Shown: one piece after another, positions 25,584 to 35,014 of the stretch | Numbering within the stretch: the first letter of the stretch is position 1 | Layout: each line of letters starts with the position of its first letter | Assembly: GCA_965203365.1 (NCBI GenBank) | Contig: OZ241878.1 | Location: 3,286,001-3,350,000 of the forward strand | Source of the DNA: VYFG01 sp965203365 | GTDB taxonomy: Bacteria > Pseudomonadota > Gammaproteobacteria > Arenicellales > Poriferihabitantaceae | DNA: 64,000 nucleotides | Direction of reading: 5' to 3' | The notes under the pieces: model-generated | The model's database searches: none | Told to the model about the DNA's origin: nothing | What the model saw: only the letters and a program-made list of their open reading frames with translations | Made by a program: the position numbers and the translations under genes

Positions 25584-28580
25584 TCAGCGCAGAAAGACCG
25601 GATCGGTCACCGTGACCGGATGATTGTTGCCATCCATCAGTGCTACCGACAGGGTTTCCCCTTTGCGTCGGAAGCCGTCCTTGATGAGGGCCATGGCAAT
25701 TGACCGGCCGACATTCGGACTGAGGTAACTGGAGGTCACATGACCCAGCATGTTCATCGGGGGCGACTCCAGCAGTGGCTCCACGATGTGGGTTCCCTCC
25801 GGCAGGACGAATAAGGGATCTTCGGTGAGCAGGCCGACCAATTGCTTTCTTCCCGTCTTGGCGGTATCAGTGCGGGTATGGGAACGGCGTCCGAGAAAGT
25901 CGCCCTTTTTCTTCGATATGATCCAGTCCATCCCAAGATCCATGGGGGTGACGGTGCCATCGGTTTCTTGGCCTACGATGATATATCCCTTTTCCGCCCG
26001 CAAGATATGCATCGTCTCCGTGCCATAGGGCACCACACCCCGCTGCTGTCCGGCTTCCAACAGGGCTTCCCAGAGGGCCAGTCCATAGCGCGCCTTGACG
26101 TTGATTTCAAAACTGGGTTCGCCGGTGAAGCTGATGCGAAATATCCGGGCGGGGATGCCCGCTACCGGAAACTCCTGCAGGGTCATGAATGGAAAGGACT
26201 CCTCATCCAGCGGGTGGTCCGTCAGTGTGGCCAGGGTCGTTTGGGCTTGGGGGCCTGCAATCGCTACCACTGCCCACTGCTCGGTCACGCTGGTACAATA
26301 GACTTCCCGGGAAGTCCATTCGGTCTGCAACCATTCCTCCAGCCAACTCATGACCCGGGCGGCGCCACCGGTCGTGGTGGTCATGTGATAATGATTTTCC
26401 TGCAGGCAAGTAGTCACCCCATCATCGAAGACCATGCCGTGTTCATTCAGCATCAGGCCATACCGGCAGCCCCCAGGCTTCAGGGAATCCCAGGCATTGG
26501 TATAGATCTGATTGAGGAGCCAGAGGGCATCTTTCCCGCGAATATCAATTTTGCCCAGGGTAGAAGCATCCAACAGACCACCGGCAGTGCGCACAGCCCT
26601 GCATTCGCGCTGCACGGCCTCATGCATGGATTCGCCGGATCGGGGGAAATAGAAGGGTCTTTTCCAATCCCCCACATCCTCGAACACAGCTCCGTTGGAT
26701 TCATGCCAAGGGTGGATGGCGGTCTTTCGCTGCTGCAAAAAGAGTTCCCTTCGATCATGTCCCACGATGGAACCGAAAGTCACGGCGGTATAGGGGGGCC
26801 GGAAAGTGGTCACTCCCACCTCCGCGACCGGCACCTGACGGATGTCGGCCAAGGCGGTCAGGGCATTGAGGTTCGATGTCTTGCCCTGATCGGTCCCCAT
26901 CCCGGTGGTGGTATAGCGTTTGAGATGCTCTACGGAGAAAAATCCTTCCCGCGCAGCAAGGTGGATATCCGCCACCGTGGCATCGTTCTGCAGATCATGA
27001 AAGTGTTTTCCGGATCCGCGCCCTATCGGGTGAACGGTGGGCAATATCCATAGAGGACGCAGTGCCCCCTGTGGCCATTCATCCACTTCCGGGGAATCCA
27101 CCGGGGAAGCCTTGGGAAATCCCGCCTGTTGTGCCGCCTTCGCCCCCACGCTGGCGCCTTCGGTCAGGCAGCCTGTCAGTGCCCATGTGGCTTTGCAGGC
27201 ACCGGCTTCAAATCCCCGGTTGTTCGGGGATCGTTCACCCGGCACAAAGCAATGCTCCGCGTCAAGATACTGGAGACTCCCCCTGCCTTGGCTGAACAGG
27301 TGGACCGTGGGCGTCCAGCCGCCGGAATGGACCAGCAGGTCCAGTTGGATGGCCTGCTGCTGGCCCTGTACCTGCCGACCGTTATCGGACAACTCCATGA
27401 CCGACACCCCTCGCAACCGACCTTGGCGACAGCGCACTTTGGTCACCGTGGCATTGGTCCGAATGGAAATGCCGGCCGCCTGTGCTCGGTCGACCCAGGT
27501 GCCATGGGGCTGTTTTCGGACATCGATGATTTCCACGAAGGCGCCGGCTTCGATGGCTTCCCGGGCCACCTGATAGGCACTGTCATTGTTGGTCAAGACC
27601 CCGACCCGGCGCCCGGGCAGGACGGCAAACCGGTGGATCCAAGTGCGCAGTGCTCCGGCCAGCATAATCCCCGGCCGGTCATTGTCGGCGAATACCAAGG
27701 GACGCTCAATCGCCCCTGTGGCCAGTATGACCTGATGGGCTCGAATCTTCCAGAGTCGTTCCTTTGGGCGGTTTCCTCGATTTGCTGGTCCCAGGTGTTC
27801 GCTGACCCGTTCATTGGCAACCAGAAAATTGTAATCGTAGTAACCAGTGACGGTCGTGCGGGTCAGCACAGTGACGTCCCGCAGGCGATCAAGCTCACCC
27901 GTCACCGACTCGATCCAGTGCTGAGCGGGTCGGTGATTGATTTGGACGGAGTCGGAGAGCAGGGAGCCACCCAGCAGAGGTTTTTCGTCAGTCAGGATGA
28001 CCCGGGCCCCACTTCGGCCAGCACTGAGCGCAGCCTGCAGTCCGGCAGGTCCGCCGCCCACCACCAGCACATCACAGTGCGCATGCAATTTATCATAGTG
28101 GTCCGGGTCAGGTTCGGTAGAGGACTGGCCCAGGCCAGCGGCCCTGCGGATATACTTTTCGTAGGTCATCCAAAAGCGTGCCGGCCACATGAAGGTCTTG
28201 TAGTAGAAGCCCGCTGGCAACAGACGTGAAAGCCGGGCGTTGATGGCGCCGACATCCCATCGGACTGACGGCCAGCAGTTCTGGCTGGAGGCACAGAGCC
28301 CCTCGTACAACTCGACTTCGGTGGCCCGCCGATTGGGTTCGGTATGCGCCCCGGATTCCAGTTGAACCAATGCATTCGCTTCTTCGGATCCGGCTGAATG
28401 GATCCCCCTGGGTCGATGGTACTTGAAGCTTCTGCCGACCAGATGCACCCCATTGGCCAGCAGGGCGGAAGCGAGCGTATCGCCTTCATAGCCCTGGTAT
28501 TCCCGGTTGTCGTATCGAAAATGGATGGGTCGGTCCCGGTTGATCCGGCCCCCTTGAGACAGTCGGCAGGATTGGATCAT
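25584..28580 (-). CDS. sarcosine oxidase alpha subunit-like protein (SoxA / MgdC)
   Basis: A 998-aa protein. The N-terminal ~100 residues resemble a ferredoxin-like SoxA start (RPIHFRYDNREYQGYEGDTLASALLANG). An NAD-binding domain follows (VLVVGGGPAGLQAALSAGRSGARVILTDE; LATGAIERPLVFADNDRPG). The C-terminal ~400 residues form the GcvT-like tetrahydrofolate-binding domain (ALWLLNQIYTNAWDSL, YGLMLNEHGMVFDDGVTTCL). The ATG at 28580 overlaps the beta-proximal soxD stop by ATGA. The complex oxidises sarcosine or N-methylglutamate and hands the one-carbon unit to folate. Confidence 0.92.
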   Translation of the reverse strand: MIQSCRLSQGGRINRDRPIHFRYDNREYQGYEGDTLASALLANGVHLVGRSFKYHRPRGIHSAGSEEANALVQLESGAHTEPNRRATEVELYEGLCASSQNCWPSVRWDVGAINARLSRLLPAGFYYKTFMWPARFWMTYEKYIRRAAGLGQSSTEPDPDHYDKLHAHCDVLVVGGGPAGLQAALSAGRSGARVILTDEKPLLGGSLLSDSVQINHRPAQHWIESVTGELDRLRDVTVLTRTTVTGYYDYNFLVANERVSEHLGPANRGNRPKERLWKIRAHQVILATGAIERPLVFADNDRPGIMLAGALRTWIHRFAVLPGRRVGVLTNNDSAYQVAREAIEAGAFVEIIDVRKQPHGTWVDRAQAAGISIRTNATVTKVRCRQGRLRGVSVMELSDNGRQVQGQQQAIQLDLLVHSGGWTPTVHLFSQGRGSLQYLDAEHCFVPGERSPNNRGFEAGACKATWALTGCLTEGASVGAKAAQQAGFPKASPVDSPEVDEWPQGALRPLWILPTVHPIGRGSGKHFHDLQNDATVADIHLAAREGFFSVEHLKRYTTTGMGTDQGKTSNLNALTALADIRQVPVAEVGVTTFRPPYTAVTFGSIVGHDRRELFLQQRKTAIHPWHESNGAVFEDVGDWKRPFYFPRSGESMHEAVQRECRAVRTAGGLLDASTLGKIDIRGKDALWLLNQIYTNAWDSLKPGGCRYGLMLNEHGMVFDDGVTTCLQENHYHMTTTTGGAARVMSWLEEWLQTEWTSREVYCTSVTEQWAVVAIAGPQAQTTLATLTDHPLDEESFPFMTLQEFPVAGIPARIFRISFTGEPSFEINVKARYGLALWEALLEAGQQRGVVPYGTETMHILRAEKGYIIVGQETDGTVTPMDLGMDWIISKKKGDFLGRRSHTRTDTAKTGRKQLVGLLTEDPLFVLPEGTHIVEPLLESPPMNMLGHVTSSYLSPNVGRSIAMALIKDGFRRKGETLSVALMDGNNHPVTVTDPVFLR

Positions 28581-28888
28581 GAGCCGGATACCTCGTTCTG
28601 CGAAGAACCCCCCGGACACTCTGGTTTTGGGTCACCTGGTCGGTAGGTGGCAAAGATATGGTCGGTGCGGGTGTCACGCATCACGTTGAACCAGCGGCGG
28701 CACCCATGGACATGGACCCAGCGCTCATAGTGGATCCCCTTCGGATTCTTCCGGAAAAAGACATAATCCCCCCAAGCCTCCTCACTCAATTGATCCGGGT
28801 TCTCCGGGCGGTTGATATGCGCCTCTCCCTGGGAGTGAAACTCGGTCTGGTCTCTCACCCCACACCATGGACACTGGATCAATAGCAA
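28577..28888 (-). CDS. sarcosine oxidase delta subunit-like zinc protein (SoxD / MgdB)
   Basis: A 103-aa protein with CPWCG near the N-terminus, HSQGEAHINRP and a VHVHGCRRWFNVMRDTRTD segment, the zinc-binding pattern of SoxD. The start codon is TTG at 28888, supported by GGAG 8 bases upstream and by alignment with the usual MLLIxCPxCG beginning. It lies 18 bases after the beta subunit gene and overlaps the alpha subunit gene by 4 bases. The order B-D-A-G matches sox and mgd operons. Confidence 0.9.
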   Translation of the reverse strand: MLLIQCPWCGVRDQTEFHSQGEAHINRPENPDQLSEEAWGDYVFFRKNPKGIHYERWVHVHGCRRWFNVMRDTRTDHIFATYRPGDPKPECPGGSSQNEVSGS

Positions 28889-28906
28889 GGTCGGTCTCCG
28901 GATGGA

Positions 28907-30151
28907 TCAGTGGGCCACGGCCGCGGCGGCCCCTTCATCGATCAGTGCGCCGGTGTGGAAACGATCAATGGAAAAGGGCTCGGCAACGGGATGCATTTCC
29001 CCCCGGGCGATGGAGTGGGCAAAGACATGGCCAGACCCCGGGGTCGCCTTGAATCCGCCGGTGCCCCACCCGCAGTTGAAAAACAGGTTTCTGACCGGCG
29101 TCTTGCTGAGGATGGGGGAGCGGTCTACGGTCACATCCACGATACCGCCCCATTGGCGCAGCATTTTCAGGCGAGAAAAAATCGGGTACAACTCGATGAC
29201 TGGTCCAACCGTGTCCTCGATCAGATTGAAACTGCCGCGTTGGGAGTAGGAGTTGTAAGAGTCGGAACCGGCCCCGATGACCAGTTCGCCTTTATCCGAC
29301 TGGCTGATGTAGGCATGGACGCTACCTGACATGACCACACAGTCCAGGATCGGTTTGATGGGTTCCGACACCAGTGCCTGAAGTGGGACAGACTCGATCG
29401 GCAGGCGAAATCCGGCCAGCTCGGCCAAGACGCTGCAATGGCCCGCCACCACACATCCGACCTTTCGAGCTCCGATCAGGCCGTGGGAGGTTTGCACGCC
29501 AGTGACGGCATTGTTTTCGATACGAAAACCGGTGACTTCACAGTTCTGGATGATATCGACCCCCAAGGCATCTGCGCCACGGGCATACCCCCATGCCACC
29601 GCATCATGGCGGGCCGTTCCCCCCCGTCGCTGCAACAGTGCCCCCATCACCGGGTAGCGACAGTCCAGGTTGATAAATGGCACCATTGCCTTGACCTGGG
29701 CCGGGGTCAGGAACTCGGAGTCGATCCCATTTAGCCGAATGGCATTGCCGCGTCGCCCGATTTCCTGCATGTCATGCACATTGTGGGCCAGGTGCAGCAA
29801 TCCCCTGGGGGAAAACATGACGTTGTAGTTCAGTGCCTGACTCAACCCTTCCCATAATTTCAGAGCGTGTTCGTAGAGCCTGGCCGACTCGTCATAGAGG
29901 TAGTTCGACCGCACGATGGTGGTGTTGCGGCCGGTATTGCCGCCTCCGATCCAGCCTTTTTCAATCACGGCGACATCGCGGATACCACACTCGCTCGCGA
30001 GGTAATAGGCAGTTGCCAGACCATGTCCCCCCCCGCCGACAATGACGACCTCGTACTCCCGGCGGGGATCCGGACTCCGCCAGGCACTCGGCCAGTCCTG
30101 ATGATAATTGACCGCATTTCGCAGCAGGCTGAAGATCGAATAGCGTTTCAT
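28907..30151 (-). CDS. sarcosine oxidase beta subunit-like flavoprotein (SoxB / MgdA)
   Basis: A 414-aa FAD/covalent-FMN subunit of the DAO superfamily. The Rossmann motif YEVVIVGGGGHGLATAYYLA lies at residues ~32-50. GGNTGRNTTIVRSNYLYDESARLYE follows and contains the region around the flavin. The active-site part FFNCGWGTGGFKATPGSG is near the C-terminus. It is the first gene of the BDAG operon. Sarcosine oxidase and N-methylglutamate dehydrogenase beta subunits are close homologues; the mgs-like genes 11 kb away favour the latter but do not prove it. Confidence 0.9.
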   Translation of the reverse strand: MKRYSIFSLLRNAVNYHQDWPSAWRSPDPRREYEVVIVGGGGHGLATAYYLASECGIRDVAVIEKGWIGGGNTGRNTTIVRSNYLYDESARLYEHALKLWEGLSQALNYNVMFSPRGLLHLAHNVHDMQEIGRRGNAIRLNGIDSEFLTPAQVKAMVPFINLDCRYPVMGALLQRRGGTARHDAVAWGYARGADALGVDIIQNCEVTGFRIENNAVTGVQTSHGLIGARKVGCVVAGHCSVLAELAGFRLPIESVPLQALVSEPIKPILDCVVMSGSVHAYISQSDKGELVIGAGSDSYNSYSQRGSFNLIEDTVGPVIELYPIFSRLKMLRQWGGIVDVTVDRSPILSKTPVRNLFFNCGWGTGGFKATPGSGHVFAHSIARGEMHPVAEPFSIDRFHTGALIDEGAAAAVAH

Positions 30152-30630
30152 GATCTGACGAGGGGGGCGGGCACCTCTATCTCTTGAGAGGGGCTGGTCA
30201 GGAGACGAGAAAATGTAAGGGAATTATACCAAGCGGCTTTGTCTGATAACGACCATTGTCGCCATTCCCAGCGAATTTCGGACTTTGTTCAGAATGGAGG
30301 TGAAGGGCAGAGAGCACTCAGGGTCGGGATGGAGGTTGAGATACGCGATGCATTCGAACCAAGACAGTCATAACACTCAATGTATGTTGCTGAAAAGATC
30401 GACGAGGGTTTGCGATCGCTATTGCCTACTGAAAACCCTGCTTATGGGTTATAGAAGTGGATTCTACGTGGTAAAAGATGGAGAATGTTGACAGTGAACA
30501 GCGACGAAATAAGGTTCGGGGAACAGTTGAGGATCCCGTGCGGATGACCTAGGGTTGAGGTTCATGAACCGCGGTTTGCAAAAGACTGTGCCAGTGTGGT
30601 ACGCCGGATATTCAACGTTGAGTATTTCCC
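30152..30630. other. 480-base gap upstream of soxB and arfB
   Basis: Divergent upstream region of the sox/mgd operon and arfB, where their promoters should lie. No regulator gene, repeat or hairpin was recognised. Confidence 0.35.
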
Positions 30631-31074
30631 ATGAATTTTGCCAAGACCGACACAATTCAAGTGACGCCAAAACTGACGATCCCTCTTGCTGAGGTGGAGT
30701 TGCATGCTATCCGTTCCGCCGGTGTGGGGGGACAGAAAGTCAACAAGGTCTCGTCGGCAATTCATCTTCGGTTTGACATTTCGACCTCGTCATTACCGGA
30801 GCACATCAAGGCTCGGCTGCTTCGTTTGCATGACCGCCGGGTCAGTCGGGAGGGCATCGTGGTGATCAAGGCGCAGGAATACCGCACGCAAGCCAAAAAT
30901 CGCCAGGCTGCGTTGGAACGATTGGGGGACTTGATCCGCAGGGCGACGGCTGAATGTCGTCAGCGGGTTCCGACCTGTCCCACCCGGGCAGCCCGGCAAA
31001 AACGCCTGGAAGTTAAGTGTCACCGAAGCCGTCTCAAGAAGCGACGCCGACCGGTGACAGTGGAACTGGAGTGA
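30631..31074 (+). CDS. arfB: alternative ribosome-rescue factor ArfB (YaeJ)
   Basis: A 147-aa class I release-factor-like peptidyl-tRNA hydrolase that frees stalled ribosomes lacking a stop codon. The catalytic GGQ lies at residues 33-35 (GVGGQKVNKVSSAIHL). The C-terminal tail (RQKRLEVKCHRSRLKKRRRP) is strongly basic, as needed to enter the empty mRNA channel. Length matches E. coli ArfB (140 aa). Stand-alone gene. Confidence 0.93.
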   Translation: MNFAKTDTIQVTPKLTIPLAEVELHAIRSAGVGGQKVNKVSSAIHLRFDISTSSLPEHIKARLLRLHDRRVSREGIVVIKAQEYRTQAKNRQAALERLGDLIRRATAECRQRVPTCPTRAARQKRLEVKCHRSRLKKRRRPVTVELE

Positions 31075-31174
31075 ACGGATTTCGGCATCAGGTCAATCAA
31101 AAAACCAGCGGTGCGGCGCGGGCACTGATTTCCCTGGGTGGTGGGGTGCTGGAGACCGTGTGGACGGTGAAAGG

Positions 31175-31711
31175 TCAGAACTCGACCCCCTGAACGGCCC
31201 GGATGCCTTCATCAAAGGCATGTTTGACCTTGCGCATTTCGGATACCGTATCGGCGACCTCAATGATCTCTTTCGGGGCATTGCGTCCGGTCAGGATCAG
31301 ATGCATCCATTTCGGTTTTTCCGTGCGAATGAAGTCGGCGATTTCCTGGCCGGTGAACCAGCCGTAACTGCAGCAATAGTTGATTTCGTCCAGCAAGACC
31401 ATGTCAAATTCTTCAGACCGGATCTTTTCCTGGGCGAACTCCCAGATTTTTCGACTGGTTTTGAGGTCCTGCTCAGGGTTTTTGGTGTCCCAGGTAAATC
31501 CGTCTCCCAGTGCATGCCATTCGATATTATCGAAGCGGCTGGCGGCTTGGCTTTCGCCCGTCTTCCATTTACCCTTGATCAATTGGATCACACAGACCTT
31601 AAGCCCCCAACCCGCCGCCCGGAAGACGACGCCGAAAGCACTGGAAGACTTGCCCTTTCCTTCCCCCGTATGCACCAATGTGATACCCCGTCTTCGTTCT
31701 CTTGATTTCAT
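31175..31711 (-). CDS. cobO: cob(I)yrinic acid a,c-diamide adenosyltransferase
   Basis: A 178-aa BtuR/CobO-type adenosyltransferase that makes the adenosyl form of corrinoids with ATP. The P-loop variant VHTGEGKGKSSSAFGVVFRAAG is at residues ~14-35; the family pattern WTWDTKNPEQD-like (DGFTWDTKNPEQD) and VLLDEINYCCSYGW follow. It stands alone here; no other cobalamin genes are present, so it may serve salvage. Confidence 0.93.
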   Translation of the reverse strand: MKSRERRRGITLVHTGEGKGKSSSAFGVVFRAAGWGLKVCVIQLIKGKWKTGESQAASRFDNIEWHALGDGFTWDTKNPEQDLKTSRKIWEFAQEKIRSEEFDMVLLDEINYCCSYGWFTGQEIADFIRTEKPKWMHLILTGRNAPKEIIEVADTVSEMRKVKHAFDEGIRAVQGVEF

Positions 31712-32257
31712 ATAATTTGTCTGTGTCAGTTAATGTTGCAGCTGGGATACTGAGTGCTTACAGGGTTTAATCGCACTCTATTGCTCGGATAAGATTTTAT
31801 ACTGTACCACTGAAGCCCTTTCGGCGCGAGTGCGTGGAATTTTTCACATCCCATATGACGGTCGTGATACAGATCATCATCTGGCAAAATGGCGCCCGGA
31901 TGGAAAAAACTCTGTCCCGCCAGTCATTCGGTCAGTAATTTGGGATGGGATCGGGGGCGCAGATGAGATCAAATACTGTCTCGGTACGGTCGAGTGGCAA
32001 ATTCTGATACGGGAAGAGTTCATGAGACACCGGATGCACCTTGTCAGCTTATCCGTTGTGTGGAGGATGAGAAATGGCGACAGGATACTGGTTTGACATG
32101 TTGCGGCGTGCAAGAACCCTTCCTGTCTGGACTTGAACCGTCAAGCGGTCGTAATAGACTTATCAGGACTGATTTGGTTAACGCGGCAGTAAGCTTCATG
32201 GGGTGCGTCACGGTGATGAGTCTTGATTGCCTTTGGTGGAAGTGGTAGTGTGCCAAT
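31712..32257. other. AT-richer 546-base gap upstream of the 2TM/TIR-like genes
   Basis: Base composition falls compared with the core genes on either side. Several short open frames are present but none resembles a known family. It may contain the promoter of the following conflict-type genes. Confidence 0.35.
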
Positions 32258-32695
32258 ATGATTCACGAGAATTCTCAAAATGCTGTTGAGCATCTGAAAT
32301 TGGTGCAGGGCGTCGTGACCCGCATGGCGGGAAACAGTGCTCAAATGAAGACATGGGCCGTGTCGCTGGTCACCGCAGCCTTTGTTTTCTCGGGGTTGTC
32401 GAACGATCCACATTGGCTAATTGGATTAGGTGGCTGCATCCCGGTGATCGCATTTTGGATAATGGATGCCAAGTACCTTCAGCTTGAAAGGTGCTACATC
32501 AAGCTTTATGAGGCGGTCTTGCATGGTGAAGCAGTCAAGCCATTCGAGTTGGACTATCGTCCTTATCTCTCCAAAGTCAGTTCGGTTTGGTGTGTCGCAT
32601 GGTCTTGGTCTGTTTGTCGGTTTTATGGTGCACTATTTCTTGTAATGCTTGTACTTATTGCTATCCTTATCACTGATGGGTTATGCATGAAATGA
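32258..32695 (+). CDS. two-TM membrane protein associated with TIR-like proteins
   Basis: A 145-aa protein. An N-terminal helix (EHLKLVQGVVTRMAGNSAQMKTW) leads into hydrophobic segments at ~32-48 and ~52-70 (AVSLVTAAFVFSGL; LIGLGGCIPVIAFWIMDA). A helix with KYLQLERCYIKLYE follows, then a C-terminal hydrophobic segment (FYGALFLVMLVLIAILIT). The pattern NSxxxKxWxVxLVxAxF...PVxxFWxxDxxYLxxER is one I associate with small membrane proteins encoded beside MTH538-type TIR-like (DUF1863) proteins in predicted defence loci. The TIR-like gene indeed follows and overlaps by 4 bases. Low GC marks it as acquired. Confidence 0.65.
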   Translation: MIHENSQNAVEHLKLVQGVVTRMAGNSAQMKTWAVSLVTAAFVFSGLSNDPHWLIGLGGCIPVIAFWIMDAKYLQLERCYIKLYEAVLHGEAVKPFELDYRPYLSKVSSVWCVAWSWSVCRFYGALFLVMLVLIAILITDGLCMK

Positions 32696-32975
32696 AACGC
32701 CGAGTTTTTTCAGTTTTCATTACAAACTAGATGCGTGGCGTGCCAGAAAAATACGAAACATTGGTGTCATGGATGGCAACTGTCCGGCGACAGATAACGA
32801 CTGGGAAGTCGTAAAGAAAGGGGGTGACCAGGCGATAAGGAAATGGATTTCTGAACAGATGCGTGGAAGATCTTGCAGTGTTGTTCTTGTCGGAGAGAAG
32901 ACGGCTGGCCGGAAGTGGATCAACTACGAAATAATCAAGTCTTGTATCAGTTTCGACTTGATGGGAATAAGATGA
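32692..32975 (+). pseudogene. MTH538-like TIR-domain (DUF1863) protein, frameshifted and truncated
   Basis: The start ATG at 32692 reads MKRRVFS and then stops. In the next frame FFSFHYKLDAWRARKIRNIGVMDGN, WEVVKKGGDQAIRKWISEQM and SCSVVLVGEKTAGRKWINYEI give a clear TIR-like domain ending at 32975. One extra T in the TTTTTT run (32704-32709) would join the start MKRRVFFSFHY to the body. The protein also ends about 60-70 residues earlier than family members, so the C-terminus is lost. The ATG overlaps the preceding 2TM gene, consistent with one operon. Confidence 0.7.
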
Positions 32976-33790
32976 TGAAAGATGATTTTGTCGATCAGTT
33001 CAAGCTGCTCGAATCCCAGTTAGCATAGTAGGGTTATCCATGGATGAAGCGACTTCTCTGAAGTATTGGGAAAGAGAGGCAGAAGATAAGACCAAGCGCC
33101 CCGCAGTCACAATCGCTCCCGTTGATCCGAACATGAATTGTGCTACCAGTGTCCTCAAGGTGGTAGCGATAGTCAGCCGATTGTTCAGATAGTTGGGGAC
33201 AAGGGTTCTTTTTCTACCGTAGCATCGAGAGCTGGACGGCTCGTTTTTTGGTCTTGGGCTAGAGCATTAGAAACATCTTGATGGTTTAATATCCAGGCTG
33301 ACTGTGTTTGGATTTACGATTGTTGATGTAGTAGTGTTTTCGTGAAAATCTTGCCAATGTCTAGACTAGACCGTCGTGCTGTACATATAAAAGATCTTGA
33401 GTTCCAGGTGCAATATGCCTCCATAGATGAGAAGCGAGAAGTCTGCATGATCCGACATGCAAGTGGCTAGGAAGCTGATGTCGGCGAGCCTGTTCTGCTT
33501 CTGTGCAAGACGCCTTTATACAACAGGGTGTTGCACCACTAGAATTGCGACCGACAACACTGGCCTTCATGACCTTTCCTTTTCGCGCAGGTGAATCGTG
33601 GACAACGGACGACAGCGATGACAAGTCTACGTCGATTATGTATAGATTGAGGGTAAATTCGTTTTCAGATTATGAAATTAATACTCTCGAAAATGCGATA
33701 ATCCTGACGATACGCGGTAATGGCATGATAAATTAGTCTCCGATAAAAACCGGAAATAACATACTTCGAAGTGAAAATCTCCTGACCACC
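32976..33790 (+). other. decayed AT-rich region after the TIR-like gene
   Basis: No intact gene. Small frames with bacterial-like start sites occur at 33040-33192 (MDEATSLKYWEREAEDKTKR...), 33358-33470 (MSRLDRRAVHIKDLEFQVQY...) and 33503-33736. I do not recognise them; they may be remains of conflict genes or chance. Confidence 0.35.
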
Positions 33791-35014
33791 ATGGGCTCGC
33801 CAAGAACCGCATCGTGCTATCGAACCCGGCGTGTTCTGGTCGGGGTCACCGGGGGCGTGGCAGCCTATAAGTCGCCGGAGCTTGTTCGGCGCTTGATTGA
33901 ACGGGGTTGTGAGGTGCGTGTCGTCATGACCCGTGGAGCGGTTGCTTTTATCACCCCCTTGACCCTCCAGGCAGTCAGCGGCCATCGCGTGCATGAGCAT
34001 CTCCTGGATGCGGATGCGGAATCCGGTATGGGGCATATCGAGTTGGCCCGGTGGGCGGAACTCGTGGTGGTGGCCCCGACCACGGCGAATTTCATCGCCA
34101 AAATGGCACATGGGCAGGCAGATGACCTGCTATCCACACTGGTGCTCGCGACCACTGCCGAAGTGGTGGTGGTCCCGGCCATGAACCAGCAAATGTGGCA
34201 TCATCCTGCAACCCAATCCAACCTGGATATCCTTCGCAAACGAAATGTTCGGATGATTGGACCGGACTGTGGAGATCAGGCCTGTGGAGAGACCGGTCTC
34301 GGGCGCATGACCGAGCCTGCAACAATCGTTTCACAACTGATCGGTGCCCCGGAAGATTCTCCCCTTTGCGGACGGCGGGTGTTGTTGACAGCGGGTCCGA
34401 CTTGGGAGGCCCTTGACCCGGTGCGTGGGATCACCAATCGCAGTTCAGGGAAGATGGGGTATGCCCTTGCCGCCGCTGCCGCAGATCAAGGGGCAGAGGT
34501 GGTTCTGGTCAGTGGCCCTGTCCACTTGCCGACTCCGGTCAATGTCCAAAGGATCAATGTCTGGTCTGCGAATGACATGTTGCGATCCGTGCTGGAACAC
34601 ATTGGGGGGGTGGATGTTTTCGTGGCGGTGGCTGCCGTGGCCGACTTTCGACCCATTCGTTGCCAGGAACACAAGATCAAAAAGACGAGCGAAGTGGATT
34701 CGATGTCGTTGGAGTTGGTACGCAACCCCGATATTCTTGCGAGGGTGGCTGCACTGGACCCATCACCCTTCACGGTGGGCTTTGCGGCGGAAACTCGGGA
34801 TGTATTGGCCAATGCCCGCACTAAGCTGACGCACAAGGGGGTGAATATGATGGTCGCCAATCAGGTTGGGGGTGATCAGGATGCATTAGGCAATGATCGC
34901 AATACGGTAACGGTGATTCATGCAGAGGGGGAAATCGTTATCCCCGAGGCAGATAAGTATGCAGTCGCGATCAGAATTTTCCAGGAAATCGGCAAATTGT
35001 TGGACGCCTCATGA
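33791..35014 (+). CDS. coaBC: bifunctional phosphopantothenoylcysteine decarboxylase/phosphopantothenate-cysteine ligase
   Basis: A 407-aa CoaBC protein of coenzyme A biosynthesis. The N-terminal flavin-dependent CoaC domain shows VLVGVTGGVAAYKSPELVRRL, the VVVPAMNQQMW motif and GDQACGETGLGRM. The C-terminal CoaB ligase domain begins near residue 195 with RRVLLTAGPTWEALDPVRGITNRSSGKMGYALA and ends with the KIKKTSE segment. The gene overlaps dut by 4 bases (ATGA), the common gammaproteobacterial order dfp-dut. Confidence 0.95.
   Translation: MGSPRTASCYRTRRVLVGVTGGVAAYKSPELVRRLIERGCEVRVVMTRGAVAFITPLTLQAVSGHRVHEHLLDADAESGMGHIELARWAELVVVAPTTANFIAKMAHGQADDLLSTLVLATTAEVVVVPAMNQQMWHHPATQSNLDILRKRNVRMIGPDCGDQACGETGLGRMTEPATIVSQLIGAPEDSPLCGRRVLLTAGPTWEALDPVRGITNRSSGKMGYALAAAAADQGAEVVLVSGPVHLPTPVNVQRINVWSANDMLRSVLEHIGGVDVFVAVAAVADFRPIRCQEHKIKKTSEVDSMSLELVRNPDILARVAALDPSPFTVGFAAETRDVLANARTKLTHKGVNMMVANQVGGDQDALGNDRNTVTVIHAEGEIVIPEADKYAVAIRIFQEIGKLLDAS

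Noticed and set aside
25842..28229. Long plus-strand frames inside the SoxA-like gene
   Set aside because: Shadows of the strongly supported minus-strand coding sequence.
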